Position numbers and translations under genes: made by a program. 32,838 nt of DNA, from assembly GCA_009377385.1 (NCBI GenBank), contig WHUD01000040.1:1-32838 (forward strand), in the 5' to 3' direction. The notes beneath the pieces are model-generated. The model saw nothing but the letters and a program-made list of their open reading frames with translations, had not been told where the DNA came from and made no database searches. The stretch comes from Actinophytocola sp. (lineage in GTDB: Bacteria > Actinomycetota > Actinomycetes > Mycobacteriales > Pseudonocardiaceae). This document shows positions 24,643-32,838 of the stretch, piece by piece; position 1 is the stretch's first letter, and each line of letters opens with the position of its first letter.

Positions 24643-26796
24643 GTGGCCACGCTGCGCGACGACCTCAAGTCGCTGATCGGGACCCGATCGGCGAACCTGC
24701 TCGCCTCGACGATGGACATCACCACCGTCGGCGACCTGCTGCGGCACTACCCGCGTCGCTACTCCGACCGGGGCGCGCTGACCGAGATCGCGGGCCTCGA
24801 ACAGGGCGAGCACGTCACCGTGATGGCTCGGGTGGTCGCCGCGAACGTCCGCACCATGCGCCAGCGCAAGGGCAGCATCCTCGAGGTCACCATCACCGAC
24901 GGCAGCAAGCAGCTCCGTTGCGCGTTCTTCAACAAGGCCAAGTACCACGCCCAGCGCCTGCGGCCGGGCAAGACCGGCCTGTTCGCGGGCAAGGTGTCCG
25001 AGTACCGGCGCGTGCTGCAGCTCGCGCACCCGGAGTACGAGCTGCTCGACGACATGAGCGCCTCGTCCGTCGACGATTTCGTCAGCGAGATCATCCCGGT
25101 CTATCCCGCCGCGGAAGGGATGCAGTCCTGGGTGATCGCTCGCTGCGTGCGGCAGGTGCTCGACATGGTCGAGATCGACGACGACCCGATGCCACCCGAG
25201 CTGCTCGCCGCGCGCGGGTTTGCCAGCCTCGACACCGCGCTGCGGCTGCTCCACCGGCCGCCGGACTTCGAGTCGCTCGACGTCGCAAGGGAACGCCTCA
25301 AGTGGGACGAGGCGATGGCGATCCAGCTGATCTTCGCTGAACGCAGGATGTCCGCGGTGTCTCGCCCCGCGCCAGCGTGCGCACCGGTGTCCGGCGGGCT
25401 GCGGGAGGCGTTCGACGAGCGGCTGCCGTTCACGCTCACCGACGGCCAGCGTGAAGTCGGCGAGGACATCGCGGCCGACCTCGCGCAGGACCATCCGATG
25501 AACCGGCTGCTGCAGGGCGAGGTCGGCAGCGGGAAGACCGTTGTCGCGCTGCGGGCGATGGCGCAGGCCATTGACGCGGGCAAGCAAGCGGCGATGCTCG
25601 CGCCCACCGAGGTCCTCGCCGCGCAGCACGCCCGCTCACTGCGGGAACTGCTCGGTGACCTCGGCTGCGCCGGGGAGCTCGGCGCGGCAGAAGGCGCGAC
25701 GCGGGTCGCGCTGCTCACCGGGTCGATGACGGCGAAGCAGCGCAAGCAGGCGCTGCTGGACGCGGCGAGCGGCGCAGCCGGGATCATCGTCGGCACCCAC
25801 GCGTTGATCCAGGACACAGTGTCGTTCGCGGATCTCGGGCTGGTCGTGGTCGACGAGCAGCACCGGTTCGGCGTCGAGCAGCGGGACGCGCTGCGGTCAC
25901 GCGGTGCGGATTTCACCAGCCCGCACGTGCTTGTCATGACCGCGACGCCGATCCCGCGCACCGTGGCGATGACGGTGTACGGCGACCTGGAGATCTCGGC
26001 GCTGCGGGAGCTGCCTGCTGGCCGCTCGCCGATCAAGACCAGCGTGGTGCCCGCCGCGGAGAAGCCAGCCTGGCTTGACCGGACGTGGCAGCGCATTGTG
26101 GAGGAGGTGCGCAAGGGCCACCAGGCGTACGTGGTGTGCCCGAGGATCGGCGACGAGCCGCCGTCGACCAACGGCGAAGGCAGGCCAGCGGTCTCGGTGC
26201 TGGACATGGCCGCCGAGCTGGAGAACGGCCCGCTGTCCGAGCTGCGGCTCGGGATACTGCACGGCAGGCTGGCCGCCGACGAGAAGGATGCCGTGATGCG
26301 CGCGTTCGCGGCCGGCAAGGTCGACGTCCTTGTCGCCACCACGGTGATCGAGGTCGGCGTGAACGTGCCGAACGCGACCGCGATGGTGATCATGGACGCC
26401 GAGCGGTTCGGGCTGTCGCAGTTGCACCAGCTGCGCGGCCGTGTCGGGCGGGGCGACGTGCCGGGGCTGTGCCTGCTGGTCACCGAGACGCTGGCGGGCA
26501 CGGCAGCGCGGGAGCGGCTGGCGGCCGTCGAGTCGACGCTGGACGGCTTCGAGCTGTCCCGCAGGGACCTGGAGCTACGCCGAGAGGGTGACATTCTCGG
26601 CGCGGCGCAGTCCGGCAAGCGCTCGGGCCTCAAGCTGCTGTCGCTGCTGCGGGACGAGGACATGATCGCCGACGCGCGGGACGCGGCGTTGCGGATCGTC
26701 GCCGACCACCCGTCGCTCGGCAACCATCTCGGCCTCGCGCACCTGGTCACCGACTTGATCGACCCGGAAAGGGCGGAGTTCTTAGAGAAGAGCTGA
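24643..26796 (+). CDS. recG: ATP-dependent DNA helicase RecG
   Basis: RecG, 717 residues, remodels stalled forks and branch-migrates Holliday junctions. The N-terminal wedge/OB region (YPRRYSDRG, then VARVVAANVRTMRQRKGSIL-like beta strands) is followed by the helicase core: Walker A GEVGSGKTV (G292-T299), APTEVLAAQHARSL, LTGSMTAKQR, GTHALIQD, the DEAH-like VVVDEQHRFGVEQR, MTATPIPRT, then TTVIEVGVNVPNA and QLRGRVGRGD in the second lobe. The GTG at 24643 is 5 bp after the DAK stop and has GGAG nearby. A roughly 25-residue variable stretch (ACAPVSGGLREAF) lies just before the helicase core. Length is normal for actinobacteria. Confidence 0.97.
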   Translation: MATLRDDLKSLIGTRSANLLASTMDITTVGDLLRHYPRRYSDRGALTEIAGLEQGEHVTVMARVVAANVRTMRQRKGSILEVTITDGSKQLRCAFFNKAKYHAQRLRPGKTGLFAGKVSEYRRVLQLAHPEYELLDDMSASSVDDFVSEIIPVYPAAEGMQSWVIARCVRQVLDMVEIDDDPMPPELLAARGFASLDTALRLLHRPPDFESLDVARERLKWDEAMAIQLIFAERRMSAVSRPAPACAPVSGGLREAFDERLPFTLTDGQREVGEDIAADLAQDHPMNRLLQGEVGSGKTVVALRAMAQAIDAGKQAAMLAPTEVLAAQHARSLRELLGDLGCAGELGAAEGATRVALLTGSMTAKQRKQALLDAASGAAGIIVGTHALIQDTVSFADLGLVVVDEQHRFGVEQRDALRSRGADFTSPHVLVMTATPIPRTVAMTVYGDLEISALRELPAGRSPIKTSVVPAAEKPAWLDRTWQRIVEEVRKGHQAYVVCPRIGDEPPSTNGEGRPAVSVLDMAAELENGPLSELRLGILHGRLAADEKDAVMRAFAAGKVDVLVATTVIEVGVNVPNATAMVIMDAERFGLSQLHQLRGRVGRGDVPGLCLLVTETLAGTAARERLAAVESTLDGFELSRRDLELRREGDILGAAQSGKRSGLKLLSLLRDEDMIADARDAALRIVADHPSLGNHLGLAHLVTDLIDPERAEFLEKS

Positions 26797-26840
26797 GCAC
26801 GGCGCCCACAGGTGACCCGCGAGTAGCCCCGAGGCGGGTG

Positions 26841-26867
26841 TTGTCCCACGTCGTGGGCGGGTAGCGT
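26841..26867 (+). promoter_or_regulatory. Candidate pyc promoter
   Basis: TTGTCC (26841-26846) and TAGCGT (26862-26867) are separated by 15 bp in the 119-bp recG-pyc gap, with a small inverted repeat CCCAC/GTGGG (26845-26857) in the spacer that might be an operator or weak hairpin. Upstream, ACCCGC/GCGGGT (26816-26840) can form a stem that may end recG transcripts. Confidence 0.4.
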
Positions 26868-26915
26868 TTGCAGAACCGATTCAGTCCTGGGCGTGCCCAA
26901 AAGGGAAGGAGCCGA

Positions 26916-29900
26916 ATGTTCCGCAAGGTGCTTGTGGCCAACCGCGGTGAGATCGCGATCCGCGCGTTTCGGGCCGCGTACGAGCTGGGGGCGGGGACCG
27001 TCGCGGTGTTCCCGTACGAAGACCGCAACTCGCTGCACCGCTTGAAGGCGGATCAGTCGTTGGAGATCGGGGAGCGCGGCCATCCAGTGCGGGCGTACTT
27101 GTCCGTGGACGAGATCGTGCGCGCCGCTCAGGAGGCCGGTGCCGACGCCGTCTACCCCGGTTACGGGTTCCTGTCGGAGAACCCGGACCTGGCCAGGGCG
27201 TGCGAGCAGGCTGGGATCACGTTCGTGGGGCCGAGCGCGGACATCCTCGAGTTGACCGGCAACAAGGCTCGCGCGGTGGCTGCCGCCCGTGAGGCCGGTA
27301 TTCCGGTGCTTGGTTCGAGCAGGCCGTCGACCGACGTCGATGAGCTGGTGTCGGCGGCGGAGGAGATGATGGCTGGGGGGAGTGCGGGCGGCGGAGCCTC
27401 CCGCAGGTTCGGGTTCCCGGTGTTCGTGAAGGCGGTCGCCGGTGGTGGCGGGCGCGGTATGCGGCGGGTGCACGAGCCCGCGCGGCTGCGGGAGGCGATC
27501 GAGGCGGCGTCGCGGGAGGCGGAGTCGGCGTTCGGGGACGCGACGGTGTTCGTGGAGAAGGCCGTGGTGAACCCGCGCCACATCGAGGTGCAGATCCTCG
27601 CCGACGGTTCCGGCAACGTGATCCACCTGTATGAGCGGGACTGCTCGGTGCAGCGGCGGCACCAGAAGGTGATCGAGCTGGCGCCTGCGCCGAACTTGGA
27701 TCCTGAGTTGCGGGAGCGCATCTGCGCGGATGCGGTGGCGTTCGCTCGCCAGATCGGCTATCGCAACGCGGGCACGGTGGAGTTTCTGCTGGACGAGTCC
27801 GGTGAGTATCACTTCATCGAGATGAACCCGCGCATTCAGGTGGAGCACACGGTGACCGAGGAGGTCACCGACGTCGATCTGGTGCAGTCGCAGTTGCGCA
27901 TCGGCTCCGGCGAAACGCTCGATGACTTGGGCTTGTCCCAGGACGCGATCTACGTGCGGGGTGCGGCGTTGCAGTGTCGCATCACGACGGAGGACCCGTC
28001 CAACGAGTTCCGTCCCGACGTGGGCATGATCTCCGGGTACCGGTCGCCGGGTGGCTCCGGTATCCGACTCGACGGTGGGACGGCGTTCGCGGGCACCGAG
28101 ATCTCGGCGCACTTCGACTCGATGCTGGTGAAGCTGACCTGCCGGGGCCGGGACCTGGCTACGGCAGTGCGCAAGGCCCGCCGGGCGGTGGCCGAGTTCC
28201 GCATCAGGGGTGTCGCGACGAACATCCCGTTCCTGCAGGCGGTGCTGGACGACCCGGACTTCAGGGCGGGCCGGGTGACGACGTCGTTCATCGAGGAACG
28301 CCCGCAGCTGCTGACCGCGCGCCACTCGGCCGACCGGGGCACCAGGCTGTTGACGTATCTGGCCGATGTCACGGTGAACAAGCCGAACGGACCACGGCCG
28401 CACCTGATTGACCCGGCGGCGAAGCTGCCCGACATCAGTGGCATCGAGCCCGCAGCGGGGTCGAAGCAGAAGCTGACCGAGCTGGGGCCGGAGGGCTTCG
28501 CGCAGTGGCTGCGGTCCTCTCCGACGCTGGGTGTCACCGACACCACGTTCCGGGACGCGCACCAGTCGCTGCTGGCGACGCGGGTGCGCACCAAGGACAT
28601 GCTGGCGATGGCGCCGGTGGTGGCCGCGACCTGCCCCGAGCTGCTGTCGCTGGAGTGCTGGGGCGGGGCGACCTACGACGTCGCGCTGCGGTTTTTGGCC
28701 GAGGACCCGTGGGAGCGGTTGGCCGCGCTGCGGGAGGCGGTGCCGAACATCTGCCTGCAGATGCTGCTGCGGGGCCGCAACACCGTCGGCTACACCCCGT
28801 ACCCGACCGAGGTGACCCACGCCTTCGTCGAGGAAGCGACGGCGACCGGCATCGACATCTTCCGCATCTTCGACGCGCTCAACGACGTCGAGCAGATGCG
28901 CCCCGCGATCGAGGCGGTGCGCGAGACCGGCACGTCGATCGCCGAGGTCGCGCTCTGCTACACCTCGGACCTGTCCGACCCGGCGGAGAACATCTACACG
29001 CTGGACTACTACCTCAAGCTCGCCGAGCAGATCGTGGCCGCAGGGGCGCACGTGCTGGCGATCAAGGACATGGCGGGCCTGCTGCGTGCGCCCGCCGCCG
29101 CGAAGCTGATTTCGGCGTTGCGGTCGGAGTTCAACCTGCCGGTGCACGTCCACACCCACGACACCGCAGGTGGGCAGCTGGCCACCTACCTCGCCGCGGT
29201 CCAGGCGGGCGCGGACGCCGTGGACGGGGCTGTCGCCTCGATGTCGGGCACCACCAGCCAGCCGTCGCTGTCGGCGATCGTGGCCGCCACCGATTACTCC
29301 GACCGGCCAAGCGGGCTGAACCTGCGCGCGGTCAACGAGCTGGAGCCGTACTGGGAGAGTGTGCGCAAGATCTACGCGCCGTTCGAGGCCGGGCTCGCCT
29401 CACCCACCGGGCGGGTCTACAACCACGAGATCCCCGGCGGGCAGCTGTCCAACCTGCGCGCGCAGGCGATCGCGCTCGGCCTCGGTGACCGGTTCGAGGA
29501 CATCGAGGCGATGTACGAAGCCGCCGACCGCATGCTGGGCAGGCTGGTCAAGGTCACCCCGTCGTCCAAGGTCGTCGGCGATCTCGCGCTGCACCTTGTC
29601 GGCGCAGGGGTGGAGCCGAAGGAGTTCGAGGCCTCGCCGAACACGTTCGACATCCCCGACTCGGTGATCGGGTTCCTGCGCGGCGAGCTGGGCGAACCGC
29701 CCGGCGGCTGGCCGGAGCCGTTCCGGTCCAAGGCGCTCGAAGGCCGGGCGGAGGCCAAGCCGGTCGCCGCGCTGTCGGCCGAGGACCGCACCGGACTGGC
29801 CACCGAGCGGCGTACCACGCTGAACCGGCTGCTGTTCCCCGGCCCGACGAAGGACTTCGAGCAGCACCGCGAGGCTTACGGCGACACCAGCGTGCTGGCC

Positions 29901-30332
29901 AGCAAGGACTTCTTCTACGGCCTGCTGCCGGGGGAGGAGTACGCGGTCGACCTGGAGAAGGGTGTGCGGCTGCTCATCGAGCTCGAAGCGGTCGGCGAAG
30001 CGGACGAACGCGGCATGCGCACCGTCATGGCCAGCCTGAACGGCCAGCTCCGGCCCATCCTGGTGCGCGACACCTCCGTCGCCTCCGACCTGCCCGCCGC
30101 CGAGAAAGCGGACAAATCCAACAAGGGGCACGTGGCCGCGCCATTCGCGGGAGTTGTCACACTTGCCGTGTCCGAGGGCGATACCGTCGGTGCTGGCGAT
30201 ACCGTAGCCACTATCGAAGCGATGAAGATGGAAGCCGCGATCACCGCATCCACCGCGGGCACCGTGTCCCGGCTGGCGATCAACACGGTCCAGCAGGTCG
30301 AGGGCGGAGACCTCCTCGTCGTACTGGACTGA
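26916..30332 (+). CDS. pyc: Pyruvate carboxylase
   Basis: PYC, 1138 residues, carboxylates pyruvate to oxaloacetate with bicarbonate and ATP, refilling the TCA cycle. Domains in order: biotin carboxylase (FRKVLVANRGEIAIRAFRAA, GGGGRGMRRV, EMNPRIQVEHTVTEEVTD; about 1-460), carboxyltransferase (DTTFRDAHQSLLATRVRTKD, ECWGGATYDVALRFL, VHTHDTAGG; about 540-800), the tetramerisation/linker region, and the biotinyl domain with EAMKMEA where K1104 is the biotin site. The ATG at 26916 has AAGGAG. A Gly/Ser-rich insert (GGSAGGGASRR) interrupts the usual sequence before FVKAVAGGGG. The first half uses more G- and T-ending codons than the second. Confidence 0.97.
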   Translation: MFRKVLVANRGEIAIRAFRAAYELGAGTVAVFPYEDRNSLHRLKADQSLEIGERGHPVRAYLSVDEIVRAAQEAGADAVYPGYGFLSENPDLARACEQAGITFVGPSADILELTGNKARAVAAAREAGIPVLGSSRPSTDVDELVSAAEEMMAGGSAGGGASRRFGFPVFVKAVAGGGGRGMRRVHEPARLREAIEAASREAESAFGDATVFVEKAVVNPRHIEVQILADGSGNVIHLYERDCSVQRRHQKVIELAPAPNLDPELRERICADAVAFARQIGYRNAGTVEFLLDESGEYHFIEMNPRIQVEHTVTEEVTDVDLVQSQLRIGSGETLDDLGLSQDAIYVRGAALQCRITTEDPSNEFRPDVGMISGYRSPGGSGIRLDGGTAFAGTEISAHFDSMLVKLTCRGRDLATAVRKARRAVAEFRIRGVATNIPFLQAVLDDPDFRAGRVTTSFIEERPQLLTARHSADRGTRLLTYLADVTVNKPNGPRPHLIDPAAKLPDISGIEPAAGSKQKLTELGPEGFAQWLRSSPTLGVTDTTFRDAHQSLLATRVRTKDMLAMAPVVAATCPELLSLECWGGATYDVALRFLAEDPWERLAALREAVPNICLQMLLRGRNTVGYTPYPTEVTHAFVEEATATGIDIFRIFDALNDVEQMRPAIEAVRETGTSIAEVALCYTSDLSDPAENIYTLDYYLKLAEQIVAAGAHVLAIKDMAGLLRAPAAAKLISALRSEFNLPVHVHTHDTAGGQLATYLAAVQAGADAVDGAVASMSGTTSQPSLSAIVAATDYSDRPSGLNLRAVNELEPYWESVRKIYAPFEAGLASPTGRVYNHEIPGGQLSNLRAQAIALGLGDRFEDIEAMYEAADRMLGRLVKVTPSSKVVGDLALHLVGAGVEPKEFEASPNTFDIPDSVIGFLRGELGEPPGGWPEPFRSKALEGRAEAKPVAALSAEDRTGLATERRTTLNRLLFPGPTKDFEQHREAYGDTSVLASKDFFYGLLPGEEYAVDLEKGVRLLIELEAVGEADERGMRTVMASLNGQLRPILVRDTSVASDLPAAEKADKSNKGHVAAPFAGVVTLAVSEGDTVGAGDTVATIEAMKMEAAITASTAGTVSRLAINTVQQVEGGDLLVVLD

Positions 30333-30360
30333 GCGCCGTGACGTGGCACCGGGAGGCATG

Positions 30361-31989
30361 GTGATTGAGCAGCAGACGTCGCCACCCACCATGGCCGACC
30401 GGCTGCGGATGGCCCGCAAGTCGGAAGACCGGGTGATGCGGGAGTCGCCATTCGGCTCCTGGTTGCTCGGCTCCGGCGACCAGGACGGCGGCAAGCTGCG
30501 CATCCGGGTGCGCTGGCTGCTCGGTGCGCTGCTCGCCATCGCCAACATCGTCGGCGCGACCGTCGCGATCCTGCTGGTCACGCTGGTGATGCCGGGTCCG
30601 CCGGTGTTCACCAACGAGCTGGCGCTTGTCAACTTCGTCGCGGTGCCCGCCTACATCGCCGTGTCATGGGCCTGCATCAACATCTGGGCCATCGTGCGCG
30701 GGCTGCGGGTGCTGAAGTGGGCCACGGAAGGCGGGCAGCTCGACGAGCACCAGCGCAGGGCCACGTTGCGGCTGCCAGCCGAGTTCACCCTGATGCAGGC
30801 GCTGGCGTGGCTCGGCGGCCTCATCGTGTTCTCGCTGCTCTACGGGCTCGTCAACCCGGACCTGCTGCTCAAGATCGCGTTCAGCATCGTGCTCAGTGGC
30901 ACCGTGACCTGCGCGAACGCCTACCTGCTCAGCGAGTTCGCGTTGCGGCCGATCGCCGCGCGGGCGCTGTCAACCGGGCCGAGGCTGCGGCGGCTGAGCG
31001 TCGGGGTGACGCTGCGGACGCTGCTGTTCTGGGCCATGGGCACCGCCGTGCCCGTGCTCGGCACGATGCTGGTCGCGCTGCTGGCGCTGCTGCGGGTGAA
31101 GGACGTCTCGCGGTTCGACTTCGCGGTCACCGTGCTCGTCCTCGGCGCGGTGACGCTGACGGCCGGGTTCGGCGTCACGCTGCTCACCACGCGGGCGACG
31201 ACCGCGCCGATCCGTACCGTCCGCGCTGCGCTGGCGCGGGTGGAGCGAGGTGACTTCGACGCCGAGGTCGTCGTCTTCGACGGCACCGAGCTTGGCAGGC
31301 TGCAGACCGGCTTCAACGACATGGTCGCCGGGCTGCGGGAACGCGAGCGGGTGAAGGAGATCTTCGGCAGGCTGGTCGGCGAGGACGTCGCCGAGGTCGC
31401 GATGTCGCAGCGGGCCGAGCTGGGTGGCGAGCTGCGGGACGTCGCGGTGTTGTTCGTCGACGTCGTCGGCTCAACCGCGATCGCCGCCAACCGCCCGCCG
31501 ACCGAGGTGGTCGAGCTGCTGAACCGGTTCTTCGCGGTGGTCGTCGACGAGGTGCACGCCCACGACGGCTTCGTGAACAAGTTCCAGGGCGACGCCGCGC
31601 TGGCGATCTTCGGCGCGCCTACGGAGCTGGCCGACGCCGAGTGCATGTCGCTCAAGGCCGCGCGGCGCATGATCGAACGGCTCCGCGCCGAGGTGCCTGA
31701 GTTCGCGGCGGGCATCGGTGTCTCGGCAGGCCCTGCGGTCGCGGGCAACGTCGGCGCTGAGACACGGTTCGAGTACACCGTGATCGGCGACCCGGTCAAC
31801 GAGGCCGCGCGGCTGACCGAGCTGGCCAAGTCGGTGCGGGGCAGCGTCGCCGCATCGATGCGGGTGCTTGAGCGCGCCTGTGACGACGACGAACGCAAGC
31901 ACTGGCGGGAGTACAAGCGCATCACGCTGCGCGGCAGGACCGAGCACACCAGGGTGGCGATCCTGGCGGACGACGGCAGGCGGCGCTGA
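30361..31989 (+). CDS. Six-TM HAMP-domain class III adenylate cyclase
   Basis: About 542 residues. Roughly six hydrophobic segments (from WLLGALLAIANIVGATVAIL to VTVLVLGAVTLTAGFGVTLL) are followed by a HAMP domain (TAPIRTVRAALARVERGDFD...) and a C-terminal class III cyclase domain. Catalytic residues are present: metal Asp in LFVDVVGSTA and in KFQGDAALAIFG, the ATP-selecting Lys in FVNKFQGD and Asp in VIGDPVNEAARL, and the transition-state Asn and Arg in VNEAAR. So it should be an active adenylate cyclase like M. tuberculosis Rv1318c-Rv1320c/Rv3645. GTG 30361 is chosen with GGGAGG 4 bases upstream; ATG 30358 and GTG 30343 are alternatives. It starts 28 bp after pyc and may be read with it. 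Confidence 0.92.
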   Translation: MIEQQTSPPTMADRLRMARKSEDRVMRESPFGSWLLGSGDQDGGKLRIRVRWLLGALLAIANIVGATVAILLVTLVMPGPPVFTNELALVNFVAVPAYIAVSWACINIWAIVRGLRVLKWATEGGQLDEHQRRATLRLPAEFTLMQALAWLGGLIVFSLLYGLVNPDLLLKIAFSIVLSGTVTCANAYLLSEFALRPIAARALSTGPRLRRLSVGVTLRTLLFWAMGTAVPVLGTMLVALLALLRVKDVSRFDFAVTVLVLGAVTLTAGFGVTLLTTRATTAPIRTVRAALARVERGDFDAEVVVFDGTELGRLQTGFNDMVAGLRERERVKEIFGRLVGEDVAEVAMSQRAELGGELRDVAVLFVDVVGSTAIAANRPPTEVVELLNRFFAVVVDEVHAHDGFVNKFQGDAALAIFGAPTELADAECMSLKAARRMIERLRAEVPEFAAGIGVSAGPAVAGNVGAETRFEYTVIGDPVNEAARLTELAKSVRGSVAASMRVLERACDDDERKHWREYKRITLRGRTEHTRVAILADDGRRR

Positions 31990-32029
31990 GGATGTGACCA
32001 GCCCGACGCGGTAACGGGAGGAGTGGATC

Positions 32030-32512
32030 ATGTCCTATGCCGAGGCGCGACGTCCCCGGCTGCCGACCGGCTGGCGCCGGGTGGCCTTCCGGCTGCCGAT
32101 CCTGGCGTACCGGCTCCGGCTCAGCTGGCTGTTCGGTTCGCGGTTCCTGCTGGTGAACCACATCGGCAGGAAGACGGGACTGTCTTGTCAGGCCGTGATC
32201 GAGGTGGTCGACCACGACACCGACGCGGGCGCCTGGACGGTCGCCTCCGGCTTCGGGCGGAAGGCGGCCTGGTACCGCAACCTGCGGCAGACACCGGACG
32301 TCACCATCCAGGTCGGGCGGCGGGAGTACGCCGTGACCGCACGGTTTCTGACAGCCGATGAGGGCGGCGCGGCGATGCGGCGCTACGCCGAGCGGTACCC
32401 GAAGACGGCGAAGCTGCTCGCGTCGTTCATGGGCTTCCCGGTGGACGACACGTCATCGGACTACCAGGCGATCGGCGAGCAGATCCCGTTCGTCCGCTTC
32501 GAGTCGCGTTAG
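32030..32512 (+). CDS. Deazaflavin (F420)-dependent nitroreductase-family protein
   Basis: 160 residues of the DDN/split-barrel family: RLPILAYRLRLSWLFGSRFL, LVNHIGRKTGLSCQAVIEVV, TVASGFGRKAAWYRNLRQTP, VTIQVGRREYAVTARFL. The IGRKTG and WYRNL motifs are hallmarks of proteins that use reduced F420 to reduce substrates such as quinones or nitro compounds. The physiological substrate is unknown. The ATG at 32030 has GGGAGGAG upstream. CofC for F420 synthesis lies in the same window. It follows the cyclase after 40 bp on the same strand. Confidence 0.92.
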   Translation: MSYAEARRPRLPTGWRRVAFRLPILAYRLRLSWLFGSRFLLVNHIGRKTGLSCQAVIEVVDHDTDAGAWTVASGFGRKAAWYRNLRQTPDVTIQVGRREYAVTARFLTADEGGAAMRRYAERYPKTAKLLASFMGFPVDDTSSDYQAIGEQIPFVRFESR

Positions 32513-32585
32513 CGGCTGGTAGCGACTGCGGTAATCCTGTCGACCCCCCACCCGCGTCGTCCTTGCCGCAGCCCGGCAGCAGAAA

Positions 32586-32722
32586 CCGTAAGATCGTGCG
32601 GCTAAGGTCCTGTCAGTGTCGTACTGTGGCGCCGTGCGATACTGACCGCACGATCGTACGGATTATTAGTTGACATCTGCGTTTCGGTGCGCCAGTATCA
32701 TACTAACCGAACTATCGTGCGG
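32586..32722. promoter_or_regulatory. Three copies of a 16-bp palindromic operator
   Basis: CCGTAAGATCGTGCGG (32586-32601), CCGCACGATCGTACGG (32646-32661) and CCGAACTATCGTGCGG (32707-32722) share CCGNANNATCGTRCGG. The middle copy pairs at 7 of 8 positions, the others at 6 of 8. Starts are 60 and 61 bp apart, close to a whole number of helical turns, so bound dimers would lie on nearly the same face. Copies two and three also share the flank ATACTRA before CCG. The third covers the start region just downstream of a candidate promoter and ends before the ribosome site of the next gene, as expected for repression. The regulator is outside the window. Confidence 0.75.
32670..32698 (+). promoter_or_regulatory. 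Promoter of the 3'-terminal partial gene
   Basis: A perfect -35 TTGACA (32670-32675) with a 17-bp spacer to CAGTAT (32693-32698), a partial -10 match; TATCAT at 32696 is a nearby alternative. Operator copy two ends 8 bp before the -35 and copy three begins 8 bp after the -10, so the promoter is bracketed by operators. Confidence 0.6.
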
Positions 32723-32734
32723 ATAGAGGTCATC

Positions 32735-32838
32735 ATGTCTACCCGGGCTGGGCCACGGCGAACCCGACGCGAGGAGGCCGGGCCGTTAGGTCGGCTAGCG
32801 ACACTCGCAGCGGGACGACGCCGAGCCCTGCGGCTCAC
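32735..32838 (+). CDS. Partial gene, N-terminus only; product unknown
   Basis: An ATG at 32735 with AGAGG 5 bases upstream opens a frame that runs off the window: MSTRAGPRRTRREEAGPLGR followed by LATLAAGRRRALRLT. The very basic start is like the cytoplasmic leader of a membrane protein; the pattern GPLGRLATLAAGRRRALRL resembles N-termini of ABC-type or MMPL exporters just before the first membrane helix, but only 34 codons are visible, so no family can be named. The operator-rich promoter implies tight control, which would fit an inducible exporter. Confidence 0.5.
   Translation, partial: MSTRAGPRRTRREEAGPLGRLATLAAGRRRALRL

Noticed and set aside
25101-29159. A 1352-codon minus-strand open frame across recG and pyc
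   Set aside because: It is antisense to two unmistakable genes and shows only the Arg/Ser/His-rich composition of a shadow frame.
1-32838. CRISPR array, defence island or biosynthetic cluster
   Set aside because: The repeats seen are short tandem or inverted repeats without spacers, and nearly all genes are housekeeping members of a conserved actinobacterial order.

Overview
The window is a high-GC actinobacterial chromosome segment, most likely from the Pseudonocardiaceae (Amycolatopsis/Saccharomonospora/Prauserella type). The grounds are strong G/C third-position bias, many GTG starts, an HU protein with a long Lys/Ala/Thr tail, F420-related genes, and gene order. From memory, IclR-leuC-leuD-hupB-mutT1-ppk-cofC(fbiD)-gpsA-ddl-DUF3515-thiL-ung-DAK-recG-pyc follows Mycobacterium tuberculosis Rv2989 down to about Rv2967c, so this is mainly conserved core chromosome.

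Layout. 1-464: the cut 5' end of an IS630-like transposase (minus strand), an AT-rich stretch, and a long inverted repeat enclosing 21-bp tandem repeats. 465-7132: a fused hydantoinase/5-oxoprolinase lies just behind an NdgR/LtbR-type IclR regulator, which is divergent from leuC-leuD (isopropylmalate isomerase). 7286-8125: the nucleoid protein HupB. 8145-13422: a minus-strand run that reads cofC, ppk, mutT1 and, after a gap, a PCMT-like methyltransferase. 13534-15295: plsC-gpsA, phospholipid precursor synthesis, overlapping by 8 bp. 15511-18133: a probable inserted module of cysteine dioxygenase, a PNPOx-fold protein and a MocR regulator, placed between gpsA and ddl. 18145-22792: ddl, a DUF3515 protein, a stand-alone Lrp/AsnC RAM domain protein, thiL, a GNAT acetyltransferase, ung and rpmB. 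23021-32512: a FakA/YloV-like DAK protein, recG, pyruvate carboxylase, a six-TM HAMP adenylate cyclase and a deazaflavin (F420)-dependent nitroreductase-family protein. 32513-32838: a regulatory region with three copies of a 16-bp palindromic operator, leading into a gene cut by the window end.

Functional themes are leucine biosynthesis with its local regulator; cofactor F420 (CofC makes a precursor and the DDN-like protein is a likely user); polyphosphate and nucleotide hygiene (Ppk, MutT1); phospholipid and peptidoglycan precursors (PlsC, GpsA, Ddl); DNA maintenance (HupB, Ung, RecG); and anaplerosis (PYC). I see no defence system, CRISPR array, tRNA or rRNA. The least explained signals are non-coding: the triple operator at the 3' end, the inverted/tandem repeat at 338-448, the hairpin repeats between leuC and leuD, and a perfect palindrome upstream of ung. 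No clearly new multi-gene system is visible.
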